Source: Chrysopilus asiliformis
Lineage: Eukaryota; Arthropoda; Insecta; Diptera; Rhagionidae
Assembly: GCA_964034945.1 (NCBI GenBank)
Contig: OZ035960.1
Location: 22,989,487 to 23,053,486, forward strand
Reading direction: 5' to 3'
Length of the DNA: 64,000 nucleotides
The position numbers and the translations under genes are program-made. The notes beneath the pieces were generated by a model that saw only the letters and a list, made by a program, of their open reading frames with translations, was not told the DNA's origin and made no database searches. Positions 1-11,848 of this stretch are shown piece by piece (position 1 is the stretch's first letter; each line of letters begins with the position of its first letter).

Positions 1-1911
1 ATTTTCTCAGTGGAAAATCTTGTTTTTATTTTTATCACGTTAAATTTTCTTCGCTTATAATCGTTTCAATCTTTTTGTTATATAAAAACCTGAATGTAAA
101 AAAAACCCTGGAGTTGTGAGACAAAAAGAAAAGGGATTTCGAGCGTGTCATGATGCTCATAATGCTCCTGCATATTATATCTTCGAGTGTATGTTGTAAA
201 GCTTGAGCGCTACAAACATTAAAATAATTCCATTTCACCTCTTATACCCAATTTAACGCTCGGATACATTTTCCCAAGGCATTTTGGGTTTTGTTTTTGT
301 TTCTTACATTTGTTGTTTTTTTTTTTCTTCAAACACACCCAACACCAAATATAGGTACGGCGGCGGTGTATCCTATGTGAAATTATTTACAGGATTGTCT
401 CATCTCTGCTTGTAATATGTGGTATTCTTTGCCGCAAAGCTGGCCATTTTGTGCAATAAAATATTGAAAGTATGTTGCCTACACCTGGGACTAGAATTCC
501 TGTCATGTACCGCAGTATATCCTCATTTACCGAATAGAAATCTATAAAATTTATTCGCAACCTTGGCGTGGCGAGCGTTCCACTTTTACTACTTAAATGG
601 CTACTACCGCACTAAAATATCAGGACATGGATATATATATCCTGGTAAAAAAGTAAAGGAACATACGAAAGAACGAAGCAAAGAAAATGTAAAAAAAACA
701 ATAATTGATAGAATTCATATATGATGTCAATTTTGATATTTAGTGCCATGTCAAGAGAATCCGAATCTATGACCATAATAAATCGAAAAATCTTTAAAAT
801 ATCATGATGAGTATATGAGGACTTCATGTTACTGAAAATATTGACAGACGATAATATTATGCGTAATGTTGATATCAGCAACATGGCTAAATATCATTTC
901 ACTGTCAGAAATATGGGCTCTGAAATATTAGATTATCATATCGGCAGGACGATTTGCAGGACAACATATCACAGTTTCACATAAAATTGGTTTTAAATCA
1001 TGTTATTCGGGACTTTATGTAAATTCGGAAATGAAAAGAAATATAAATTCCAGTCTTATACTTGAATAGATAAAACTTAGATTCGGTTTTCACTATTAAA
1101 AAAGTCATCCTTCAAGGAAAACTTTTGCCCTTCCGTGTGTAGACCTTCTCGTCCGATATCTTCTAAACATTGAATATTGAGTTTTCTACACCTAACTATG
1201 GGCCACATTATAAAAAACTACAATAGCAGGTCTATAATATTACCAGTGAAATTTAACTTATAATTTTACATGCGCCGCAGGCGAAATTTTTTAACAAATT
1301 TAGCCCAGATGTGACCATTTTGACACTAAACGAGCTACAAATTTTTCACATCTCGAGTCTAAACATTTAAGTTGAAAGCTACACAGCTTGAAAGAAAGGA
1401 TACACCCTAACACCTAATAAACTAGAAAAATTGAACAAAAAAAATTTAATGTTCCCATACATATCTGCAGACCAAAGATAAACTGAGCTATGGCCCGATT
1501 TTTTTCAAAATCGATTTTTTTTTGCAGTTTCTTATACAGATTTTTGTGCTCTTTGCACAATTTAACGCTTTGTCCTATCTCAAAAATGAAGATAATTACA
1601 GCCATTTAAAAACCATAATCTCAAAATTTACAAAATTTTCTAGATAAAAGGACACGAAGGATGATCAATTTTGAAAAATCGAGATTTTCTTATTTTATTA
1701 CGTACAGAGAAAAAAAGTAAATTTAACTTCTTTATAATGGGAAATCGGGACTATATCTATGGTTAATTTCAATTACAAAAATAGTCAAAATCGACTATTT
1801 TTATAATAAATTTAAACTACGTAGTAGTAAAATTAACTATTTTGTGATTTTATTGACTCGTAGAGGCTGGTTTCGTATAAAATCGACACTATTTGGCCAA
1901 GCTCTTAAGAA
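1..1911. other. A+T-rich non-coding stretch
   Basis: No gene is recognised here. The short open frames have no coding signature. A short motif, GCGCCGCAGGCGAAATTTTT, near 1272 recurs elsewhere in the window. From about 1700 the sequence looks like a decayed repeat start (GAGAAAAAAAGTAAATTTAAC), similar to one at about 2490. The PS element at 1912 may therefore have landed inside an older short repeat. Confidence 0.5.
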
Positions 1912-2470
1912 AACATAACAAAAGCTATAATTGCCATTCTGGCAATTATTGAAAACCCGTATGGTGATATGGCATTGTTCGAGGTTTAAGTGAACAGCGA
2001 ACAGTTGTACCAAAATTCCACTTTGAAGTCAAACTTTCCAATAAGATTTTTTAAAAATTTATTCCAATCGGATTTTGATGTATGGGAGTTTTATGTAGAA
2101 TCATGTCCTAAATAACTTTTATTCTTGCAATTTTTTGATAAGATGCACCGTTTTTGAGATATTCACAAAAAACCTTTTCGTTCGTATGGGGGGTACCCCC
2201 CCTTAATGGTCCATTTTTTCCCATTAACGAACTTAGCCTCGCATTTTACCTGTGAAAATTTCAAGTCTGTAGCTCAATCCGTGCGCCCGCAATCCGCGCC
2301 ACAGACAGGCGGACGGACAGACAGACGGACGGACGGACATGCAGAAATTAAATATTTTTATCATTCTAAACACACTGGTGTAATTCATTTTTTTGTGCGA
2401 TGACGGGATCTTGGCGTTACAAACGGTAAGGCAAAGTTAATATACCCTTTGGTTTCACCATACGGGTATA
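1912..2470 (+). mobile_element. PS-family dispersed repeat, copy 1
   Basis: This copy starts AACATAACAAAAGCTATAAT and ends near CCATACGGGTATAAA. It contains the family hallmarks in order: GGCAATTATTGAAAACCCGT, a block about a 'GATTTTGATGTATGGGAG' segment, a GGGGGGTACCCCCC palindrome, a GACGGACAGACAGACGGACG tract and a final ATACCCTTTGGTTTCACCA block. It is close to full length when compared with the copies at 6863 and 31099. No coding capacity or terminal inverted repeat was seen, and the class is unknown. It is clearly repetitive; calling it mobile is inferred from its dispersed, bidirectional copies. Confidence 0.7.
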
Positions 2471-2484
2471 AAAAGGACTATACA

Positions 2485-2673
2485 CCCAGAGAAAAAAATA
2501 GTGAATTTAACTATTTTATATAGAGGAATCGGAATGAGGAATCGGGACAAAAATGGAAACGAATTTCGTACTGATCAGAAAATTCCTATCTGCCCCCGTT
2601 CTCGAGTCGGTATGTGTCATGAACAATACTTTCCTTCTATAGCAGAGGAAAGTAATAATTGCCAGCATCGCAA
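2485..2673 (+). repeat. K-family repeat fragment
   Basis: The segment TTTCGTACTGATCAGAAAAT, then a CTATCTGCCCCCGTTCTCGA block and ACAATACTTTCCTTCTATAG, recurs at 11740-11848 and 14200-14270, and inverted at about 61840. The 120-codon open frame crossing it (2501-2863) is repeat-derived in its first half and has no recognisable product. Confidence 0.5.
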
Positions 2674-2679
2674 AAAAAA

Positions 2680-5360
2680 CTTCATATTTCTCATGTTTGT
2701 GATTGATTATATTCCCGTTTCTATTAATACGTTTCTTCTTTTTGAGTCTGTTAGCTCTCCCAATTGTGATGGCATTTTAATGCAGTTTTCACTGTTCTAT
2801 AGGACATACCTCATGGAAGTTTTTTGGGCACAAACATCTACCCCGTCTCTATTAAAAAAGTGATTTTTTTAGAAAACATAATATTTTTTTGAAGTTTCGA
2901 AGGCATTTACAAAATAAATTATCACATAAAATGCTTAGAAATAGGTCAAAATCATACCCGTAATTTACAAAAGAGTAACCAGTATTGGATACTATTGACA
3001 CGCATTTCTTCTGATATAATTAGTTATCAAACGGACATCAAAACACTTTTATCCTGACAAGGATGAATCTAACTACATGCTAAACGGAAATAATTTCCCT
3101 GCAGCCAATCCGGTGCATTCTGTAAAACAATGAAAATCACTTATAGGAACGTGCGATTTCGAACTATAGAGAAAACTATTCGCACCGAGATAATGCCGGA
3201 TAATATTCCCAACAGGATATAATCACCAACACATAGCAAGCCTTCTCAAACTTGACTCTTGTAGGTCAGAAGATATCCTGTAAGTTTTTTCCTAAATGGC
3301 GGTTCACTTCTTTTTTTAATAGTTTGAATAGGTTTCTTGTAAAACATGGAACATTTCTCAGCTAATTACCTTTTAAATGCAGATATACCTTAGCACGTGA
3401 AAGGATAACAGCCAGAAGGCATTAGGAAGTAACGACAAAAAAAACTCTGAAAAAGCTATACTTGTCAAAAGGCAATCATTAAATACCCAAAATGATGGAG
3501 TACTTGGAAATTCCTAAAAAAAAATTTTTCTATAGAATACTCTCTCCGAATGTAGGCGGTCTCGGCTGCCAGGTTGGGCGAATTTATTTATTAATTAAAT
3601 GCATTATCCGTCTTGAATTTTGGGCTATGACATGACATATTCAAAGTATGAAATATTAACAATATCGTGAACCGGAATTTTCCGAGTAAATGGAAAAACG
3701 TAATTCAATTTAGAAAAAAACGAACAACCTGGCAACTGATTCTGGAACTCGCCTATACTCAGAGAAAATGTCGAGAAAAACATTATAGATTTCTAAGAAA
3801 AACATTAAAAATTGAAAATTAAATTGCTCCAAAATTCTTAAAAATAGAGAACACTTTTCGACAAAATCTTCTCAAGATAACTGAACTTTTTTTGAAGCAG
3901 TCCTCCCGAATATTTCGTATTTTTTAAGGGAAACCTCTTTGTCATCACAGGAAAACCTGGCCACTTTCCCAGTAATATTTCCAAGTGACGAAATTAATAA
4001 AAAATCACATTTTTATCAAGTAGGGTGTAAAAACCCAGACCAAAACTACCAAAACAAGACTTTTCTTGGTCGATTTATACATGTACAGACGGAGGTTAAT
4101 GGTGATGGCTTCTTTCATTTAATGTAATGATTCCATTATGCTTCTTGCTGTGAACCTCCAAACATAAATAGGAATAACAGCGTTAAGCTGGGTGAAAGGT
4201 CGAGTTTTTTTCCTCACCCTTTCGTAGTGTTTTTTTCCCAGAATCAAGAATTCTGACGAGATGGTAAAGTATCGAAGTTATTTTTCTTTAAGTCCAAACC
4301 ATCCTTGAAATGTTCGAATTGATTTTTCCTCTGAAAGGACTCAATTTTCGACGCAACGAATCTAAAGGATTTTTGTTGCTACAGAGGCAAAATTCTCCCA
4401 CCCAAATGGCTTGAACCCATCACAATTTTGCCCTTCTGAATCCGAATACGAACCCCTTTTTTGTTAAGTGCCACAAGGAATGTCTCGAGTGGCAACCACC
4501 TGTTGATCCCAAGAATTTCTTGTTTTGCTCGATCTTTAAACAAACAAATCCCCGTGCAAAGAATTTTGAAGGAAAATATTTGTCAGGCGTCGTACTTTTA
4601 TCTGTTTTCGGTTTTTTCCCCTGTTTGGCTTTTGGTTTATATTGGTTTCACTTTTCCAATTGCAAAAACAGCACAATTTGGTGTTGCCAGACAGAATGCC
4701 AGTCTCGTATTTCACATTTTAATTTAATTGATTGAATCTGAGCTTAAATATTTAATGAACAATTGAAGTAAATTTCTTAAGAATATCTGCTTTACTGTTA
4801 AAACGAAAAAGAAATTTTCCAATCGTATTTCATTGGATAATATACGAATACTAACCGATTGGAATCCAATATAATCTTATTTAGCATTGAACTTATGGGA
4901 TTGAAATTTAATACTTGGCAGAATAATGGGATTTTATTACTTCACTATGCAATACAATTCGATAAAAGAATTTTTATACACCCCAAGAAAACAACAAGAT
5001 TATGGAAACGCTTAACTCATACCAAACATAGAAATGGCGAAAAAAACGGTTGTTCGTCCAAAAATTAATGTCAAAGTGGGGTTTTAAAAGTTAAGAGCAC
5101 GAATTTAAAAAGGCAAGCGTAAATTTTTCGCGCACTTGTTCTTACATTCGAGAACTTGCGTAAATTTTTAGCACAATTTTGTTATGCAGTTTATCGTGGA
5201 TTTCTCTCTTACCAACGGAAAATTTCTTTTTACCATTTCAAGCTCAATTATCAGAATGAACTAGGACTATTATGAAAACTTCAATTAGAAATTTTCGAAT
5301 TTAAGACTGAATGTGTAGAAAATTTACGTTGGCCTTTCTAAATTCGCGCACTTAAGCTTT
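2680..5360. other. Non-coding stretch, nothing recognised
   Basis: The sequence is A+T-rich with only short open frames. A small inverted pair, TGCCAGGTTG near 3572 and CAACCTGGCA near 3726, may bound an old short element. Two overlapping open frames at 4461-4735 encode phenylalanine-rich peptides typical of T-rich DNA, and I do not call them genes. Confidence 0.5.
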
Positions 5361-5364
5361 AAGA

Positions 5365-6365
5365 CCAAAAAAAAAAAAAATTTAAAAAAAATATTTTTTT
5401 AAAAAAAAGCTTTTATTTTAAAAAAAATGTACTAAAAAATGCACTAAAAAGGAAAAAATATTTTTTTGGGTGCTGTCACAAATGGAGGACATCGGCACGC
5501 GACCGGGGCCTCTGGCGAGAGACATTGCGGCAGGCCAAGACCGGAAACCGGTTGTAGCGCCGAAAGAGAGAGAGAGAGAGAATCACAAATAAAAGCGAGA
5601 TAAATATTTGTTTTATTTTATTTTTATGCCAGAGGTCCCGGTCGCGTGTCGATGTCCTCCCGTTGTGATACACAGAACCCAAAAAATTATTTTTTCCTTT
5701 TTAGTGCATTTTTTAGCACATTTTTAAAAAAAAAACTTTTTTTTTTTTTAAAAATTTTTTAATTTTTTTTTATTTTATCCTGTTTAGTCATTTTGTATTT
5801 GGATTCTATTTATTTTTATTTGTATTTGTTTTAATAAAAGCTTATTTTAAAGTAGGGCAATAAATTTAATCAGCGTGCACTGGAATTAAGTTTTCTGTCT
5901 TAGAGGACCTTCCGTTATCTTGACAGACTTCTTAATGCCAGAATCTGATTCAGCGATCCAAAAACCCCCAGGTGAGATTTTTTTCCGGAAAATTTGAGGA
6001 AAATGATAATCACGCTATCCTTACAGGACCTTCCGTTATCCTTACAGACTTGTTAACATCAGAATCGGATTCAGTGATCCCAAAAACCCCCAGGTGAGAT
6101 TTTTTTCCGGAAAATTTGAGGAAAAGGATAATCACGTTATCCTTACAGGATCTTCCGTTATCCCTACAAGGACGAAGTAGTGAAAATATTGTATTGTCAT
6201 CGGACTTACGTCTGCGTGCAAAATTTCAAATGAATCGGATGAGTGGAAGTGGGTCAAAATTTGATTGCAAGATTTGACCCTGACAGACAAACACACAGGC
6301 AAACAAGATAGCTAGCTAAATAAAAGCTTTTAAAAGATAGCGAGCTAAATAAAAGCTTTTAAAAA
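5365..6365 (+). mobile_element. HMT composite element, copy 1 (hairpin + minisatellite + tail)
   Basis: A long inverted repeat (about 5370-5525 pairing with 5627-5778) pairs, for example, TGCACTAAAAAGG at 5440 with CCTTTTTAGTGCA at 5696. It also pairs a G+C-rich block containing ACGCGACCGGGGCCTCTGGC with its complement near 5627. It is followed by about 2.5 units of a ~122-bp tandem repeat. The tail reads AAGGACGAAGTAGTGAAAAT, then ATCGGATGAGTGGAAGTGGG, CCTGACAGACAAACACACAG and CTAAATAAAAGCTTTTAAAA. The last 30 or so bases are duplicated (6307-6363). The same order occurs at 51540 and 59381, and reversed at 43324. No open frame was recognised and the class is unknown. Confidence 0.7.
5885..6172 (+). 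repeat. ~122-bp minisatellite of HMT copy 1
   Basis: About 2.5 units carry CGGATTCAGTGATCCCAAAA, CCCCCAGGTGAGATTTTTTT, CCGGAAAATTTGAGGAAAA and the doubled GTTATCCTTACAGG motif. The family is the same as the longer array at 51870-52720. Confidence 0.8.
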
Positions 6366-6862
6366 GAGTTCGATTTTTAAGCCACTCTGCTCGAGAAATA
6401 TTTACGATAAAAATTTTCGATTCAATTGCGAAAGAAAAGGAAATACAATATATTTTTCTCTGCCCGACTTTCCGCTCAGTCGAATATTTCAATCTCTTTC
6501 CACTCTCTGTTCCTCACATTCATACAATTTTAAGAACAAATCAACTTATGTGTGATAGGGCTTTTATGGGATCAAAAGCATAATTTTGTTGAATTTTCAC
6601 GTGTATTTTTGACTTAGATAATTACAATTTTTATCATTTTTTGGGAAAGATGCCGGTTTTGTCTCGGGATCATTTTCGGATGACTCTGCCCCCTGTTATG
6701 AAAATATTACTTTTATATAAAGCTTGAAATAAATTAAAGGGAATCGTGTGGCTTTTTCAACAACTCCTGAGATAAATTAAAGGAAATAGTGTGATATTTT
6801 TTTAAACTTTTGAGATCAAATTAAAGGAAATTCTAATTCCAATAATTATTCTCTTACCATTT

Positions 6863-7003
6863 TTATACCCGTATGGTGAAACCAAAGGGTATATTAACTT
6901 TGCCTTACCGTTTGTAACGCCAAGATCCCGTCATCGCACAAAAAAATTAATTACACCAGTGTGTTTAGAATGATAAAAATATTTAATTTTTCCATGTCCG
7001 TCC

Positions 7004-7069
<66 letters not shown>

Positions 7070-7460
7070 CTGTGGCGCGGATTGCAGGCGCACGGATTGA
7101 GCTAGAGACTTGAAATTTTGCGCAGATCCGTTTTTCGTAAAATGCGAGGCTAAGTTCGTTAATGGGCAAAAATGGACCATTAGGGGGGGTACCCCCCATA
7201 CGAACGAAAACGGTTTTTGTGAATATCTCGAAAACGGTGCATCTTATCAAAAAAGTGCAAGAACAAAAGTTATTTAGGATATGATTCTACATAAAACTCC
7301 CATACATCAAAATCCGATTGGAATAAATTTTAAAAAATCTTATTGGAAAGTTTGACTTCAAAGTGGAATTTTGGTATAACTGTTCGAATTTTGATACGAA
7401 CATCACCATACGGGTTTTCAATAATTGCCAGATTGGCAATTATAGCTTTTGTTATGTTTT
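6863..7460 (-). mobile_element. PS-family dispersed repeat, copy 2
   Basis: This is the reverse complement of the 1912 copy. It opens with TTATACCCGTATGGTGAAAC and closes with ATAGCTTTTGTTATGTTT. It contains an expanded (GTCT)n/(GTCC)n tract at about 6996-7071. It looks full length. The 99- and 65-codon open frames inside come from the GACA tract and are not genes. Confidence 0.7.
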
Positions 7461-8670
7461 TCTATCTTTATTAATTCTCGAAATATTCTCATTAGTAATC
7501 CCTTAATTTCATTTAAATCCTTCCATTTTTATAATCCCTTCAAATAATTTTTTTGAAAAGAATTATTTATTATTTTTGATGTCAAAAAATATTTTAATCA
7601 TTTTTGATGATAAACCCATTTTATCGATTTTACAATTTATTGTCCTTTGATCGAAGTTATCTAATGACTCGAAATGAAATTCTTTTATTCTGATAATGCC
7701 TGCAATCAATTCTTAAAATTTAATATATCTCCAATAAAAGGGACATTTATGAGATTCACTTTCATAGCTTTATCATGTTTTCGAAGTAGTTAAATAACAA
7801 TTTTGTGTGCCAATTAAGTTTTCATCATCAAATTAAACAAATTCATAAACCGTATGACACATTTTTGACACCTACAAATTCCAATCCCCACAAATTACCA
7901 TTAGTTCTAAGGCGTGAGAAGCACAAAAAATAGCAGCACAACAGAGGGGAAAACATGAACAAATACAGGATAAAATGTTTGAGTCCTTAAACAACTTTAA
8001 ACGGCCTAATGTCACAATTTCTACGTCAGATCGTCACTCTTTGCTCTTTGCCAGTTGATATTAAAACGTATGACGTGAAGCCGATCAGCATCCTCCCTGT
8101 TTTCCCTGTTCAGCCATTTAACCATAGAATTTACTACTTTGAATTTTCCGGTAGATTGCCTCAATACAAACTCTCACCATTTACATAACTTAATCTTCTG
8201 GTATTAGTTTGAAGAATTTAATCATAAGGCTAAACAAAGTTACAACAGAGTCACTGGATTACCTCGTTTCACTAACCATGGATATATTTGTACAAGTATC
8301 TAAGATATTAGAGACATTTCAATCTAGTTGTATTTATGTGAATATTGCAGATCTAAATATCTATTAGGTTGGATGGAAAGTAGTGATAGAATTATTAAAA
8401 TTAGGCAACGCCGCGCCGTTGAATTCCCTTTAGAGTTGCAGTTATTACAAATAAATTCAACAAAAGCAAAAGAGTGAAAAAAATTTATAAGAAAATTAAA
8501 TATTCGTGTAAGAGTTCTTACTTTGAAAATTAGACACAGTGGTTCTTACTTTGTATTTCAGGTTATGCACATTGCCAAAGATCCTAAAGCTAACAAGAAG
8601 TATTTTCTCAAACATATTTTCGACTCGGCAGTTTCCAGCTTTGGAGACGATGGCATAAACAGCATAAAAC
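7461..8670. other. Non-coding stretch, nothing recognised
   Basis: No open frame over 60 codons, repeat match or RNA gene was recognised. Confidence 0.5.
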
Positions 8671-8904
8671 CCAATTCAGATTAGCGATTGCGATTACGAT
8701 TGCGATTGCGATTACGATTGCGATTACGATTACGATTACGATTACGATTGCGATTACGATTGCGATTGCGATTACGATTGCGATTACGATTGCGATTACG
8801 ATTCCGATTATGATTGAGCTTCCTCGACCAAAGCTTAAATGTCCCTATCGGTGAGAGGTTTAATCTCATTGGTCGAGAAGCTTGAATCGTTAGTCTGAAT
8901 TGAG
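8671..8904. repeat. Foldback element carrying a GATTRC hexamer array
   Basis: The ends are inverted repeats: CAATTCAGATTAGCGATT at 8671 pairs with AATCGTTAGTCTGAATTG ending at 8904. Inside is a second inverted pair, AGCTTCCTCGACCA and TGGTCGAGAAGCTT. A hexamer array fills most of the left half. No target duplication is evident. The asparagine-arginine repeat open frame on the minus strand is only the translation of the array. Confidence 0.65.
8683..8818. repeat. (CGATTG/CGATTA)n hexanucleotide array
   Basis: More than 20 consecutive hexamers alternate irregularly between GATTGC and GATTAC, with one GATTCC and one GATTAT at the right edge. The transitions are confined to one position. Confidence 0.95.
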
Positions 8905-10905
8905 CTTAATACAAGTCTCGCGCCAGTTTTCCGTGTGGATTTGAGAGCCTCTACATAAGTGATGTCCAGTTTATATGTGTTGAATTACCACGCCTTGGAA
9001 TTTTTGAAGGCTTTATTCTCTTTGATATCACGTAATTGTTTTGAATTCTTAACAGAGGGGTTTTGATTTCAAGAGTATGTTTTCAACTTGCGCGCATTTG
9101 ACGGTTCACTTAAGCCTTCGTTGGACGAAGGTTTGAGTTTTAGCCGAAGCCTGAGCCGATTAGTCGGTCAACATCAAATTATTATGCATGACCAACCGTT
9201 CTAGAAACAACCTGGATTTTTTACATTCGAAATTTTCGTAACCAATTTTATGTTTTGACCACAAAAAAAATGTATACAAAACGATTGGTTTTAACTTTGG
9301 CCTAACATTTTTATCCATTCAACCTGATATTTGTTCATCTGTCTATGGGTTGTCTATCTAGTCAAGCTCTATTCTATGACTATTTCAATAGAAACATTTG
9401 AACATTTGTACCGTTTTGTCTTTTCGCTTTCCTAAGACTTTTCTTACAGGAATTTTCCCATGGAAAACGCTTAATGGTTTTTCTTCATTGTCTTTTATTT
9501 CTGATAAATTTCTTAGGCAACATGCCACCATCGTATAGTGAATTGTCTTCAGTAGAATTCTAAGGCAACTAAAGATATCCTCCCATTGTGCACAAGAAAA
9601 TAACCGATACTTTAGGTGCGTTTTTTCTTTCTTCCTTTTTCGTCATTTATGTTCATATATGTATTTGTAAAGATCCTCGCAATTGCCCTACTGGAATAGT
9701 ATACAAAATGGTATTCGTCAGATATGATTAAAAATGGGAGGGGGAGTATGGAGACTATCTTTCAACATGGAGAGAATTTCCACCCGTAGATCGGTGTAGG
9801 TTAGGTATTTATTTAGAGAATTTAAACTTGTTCCCTTTACTCTATTTACCCAGGATAATGTCGACAAATAGGATACTTTTATTCCACTTGAAGTTGTTTG
9901 TCAAACATTGAAGAAGCTTTTGTAGATTAGTTTTTCCGCCTACAATTGTTTTGCCTGCCTTCCTTACAATTCTGTAGAATTAGTTGAAATGTCTCTGCGG
10001 TAAAACTGAAAGTGACGTCAGATCCTTTGATGTCCTCACACCAATATACGGGATCGTATTGCCTAATTCGCATCGAAGACGAAGAACAAACAGACAATTG
10101 ATGTTAGCCCTATTGTCGGTTACAGGTCGCCCCGTGAACATAGAAAGGGCAACCCGACAGTCAAGGCCAACAAGAAAAAGATGAACTTGAGGCGGCATTA
10201 ATGGAAGGCAATGGTAGATGAAATCGTTGTGGGACTAAACCCATGAAGCTAAGAAGGATAATGTGCAGATAACAATCTTTAGGATGTCTATTTGGCATTA
10301 TCTGTTTAGACGAATACAGTAATTCCTTAAGAAATTCGTTTCTAGTCGTTTCATTTCGTTTCATTCTTGTGAAGAAATTAAATTCAATTGCAAAATTGAA
10401 ATGTCTTGTTTTTCTGGGTTTCCTAATATGAGTTTCAATTATAGTCAAATTTCCAGGAACTAAATTTTAACGTTTCATCTGTAAAATTGTTTATATATTG
10501 TAAGTTTTCTTTTGGTCTCGAGAAGTTATTTTATTTTCTTAAGTTGACCGAGAAGTTTAAGTGGACCATATTGACAACTTAAAGTAGGTACTTATGCTAA
10601 ATTGGTGGTCGTATGTAGATGATTGAGAGAACTTTATAATGTCTCTTCAGAGTGACATTTTGTTAAGTTTACATTATTACATAGTTTTGACATTCTAAAA
10701 TGTTCTTATTAAAAGATTTTTATAAAGCAATAAACAAGTACAGGAAGACATTTTGCCCTTTTTGAACTTGTTTCTTGCTCTATCAAAACTTTCAATAAGT
10801 AAATTTTTGCGATTTTGTTTTTGTAATTGTAAAATTCAACTATTTTTAAGATGCAATTTTGGTATGAGTAATTTTCAACCCCAATTATTGAATAATTAAA
10901 ATAAA
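8905..10905. other. Mostly non-coding; possible decayed retroelement at 9960-10210
   Basis: The stretch is A+T-rich except for a G+C-richer patch at 9960-10210. The minus strand of that patch can be read as a 72-codon frame (9980-10198) containing GLDCRVALSMFTGR. This loosely resembles the region following RNase H in insect non-LTR retrotransposons. The similarity is weak, and I do not call a gene. Confidence 0.3.
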
Positions 10906-11300
10906 CTAGCTTGCATACCCGTCGTTGCCGGGTTAAGTTTTTTGTCTAAGTTTTAGAATACGAAGAAAACCGGAAAGAACTTAAAAACTTTTTAATGGGT
11001 CTATGTTGGGGCTGGACCCCCGACGAACATCTATGCCAAATTTCAGGCCAATCGGTTCAGTAGTTTCCCCGCGAAAGAGTAACATAGAAGGAAAACTAAG
11101 TTTTGAAATCACTTTACCCCCTCCTATTACTCCCCCCACCCCTCGCGCTACTTTTCCGTATGCCTATGTTGGAACCAGAACTACCACAGACACTCATGCC
11201 AAGTCAATCGGTTCAGCCGTTTTTGCATGAAAAAGGAACAGACAGACAGAGAGTCAGACAGACAGACAGACACCAAATCATTTTTATATATTAGTATGAT
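10906..11300 (+). mobile_element. CT-family dispersed repeat, copy A
   Basis: It starts CTAGCTTGCATACCCGTCG and ends TTTTATATATTAGTATGAT. It has two related modules. Each runs from TCTATGTTGG through a CAATCGGTTCAG core, a GCGAAAGAG or GTGAAAGAG-type block and ACTTTACCCCCTCC to CGCGCTACTTTTCCGTATGCC. A GACAGACAGA tract follows. The peptide-like open frames over it recur because the DNA recurs. Class unknown; possibly a SINE or the 3' end of a non-LTR element. Confidence 0.7.
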
Positions 11301-11569
11301 ATGATTGAGTAAATAATACTATCGTGTTTTAAATCATCCATTATAATCACAGCCGGGATAAGCCTTTACTTTGTCCACAATACTTCTCCAATGTTTTTTT
11401 AAGTTAACATTGGAAAAAGAATCGCTTGAGCAATTTTTGTCATGTTTTGAGCAATTTTTGTTCTTGGCATATAATTCCGATGTGGTTTGTAGAACGAGAA
11501 AGATAAAATGTAAACATAGAGTTCTACGTTTTTGTGGGACGAAAGAAAACTAGTGAAACTGACTCGGAC

Positions 11570-11848
11570 GAAGATCAACTAGCTTCCAGACAAGAATTGA
11601 TAGAAAGCTACGATTTTCGTAAAACTAATTTGCAAAAAATTTCAAGTCGCTAGCTCAATGCGTGCTGGAGTTATTTAAGATACGTAAAATGGATAGACCG
11701 ACAAATAGACAGACTGACAGACAGATACATGGACATCCTGCCTGAAACAGATTTCATACCGATCAGAAAGTTTCTATCTGGCCCCCCTACGAAGTTGGTG
11801 TCCGTCATGAATACAATACTTTCCCTCTTTAGCAGAGGAAGGTAAAAA
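11570..11848 (+). repeat. K-family repeat fragment
   Basis: It contains TTGATAGAAAGCTACGATTT, AATTTCAAGTCGCTAGCTCA, a GACAGACTGACAGACAGA-like tract and ATACAATACTTTCCCTCTTT followed by AGCAGAGGAAGGTAAAAA. The same order occurs at 14100-14270, with partial copies elsewhere. Confidence 0.55.

Noticed and set aside
6951..7250. 99-codon frame with TDRQTDGRTDRQTD repeats
   Set aside because: Translation of the GACA microsatellite within a PS repeat.
8683..8818. Telomere-like repeat
   Set aside because: The hexamer GATTRC is not a known insect telomere unit (TTAGG) and the array is short and internal.
8681..8869. Minus-strand frame encoding an Asn-Arg dipeptide repeat
   Set aside because: It is only the translation of the GATTRC hexamer array.
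9980..10198. Non-LTR retrotransposon coding fragment
   Set aside because: The CRVALSMFTGR similarity is too short and the frame too decayed to call.
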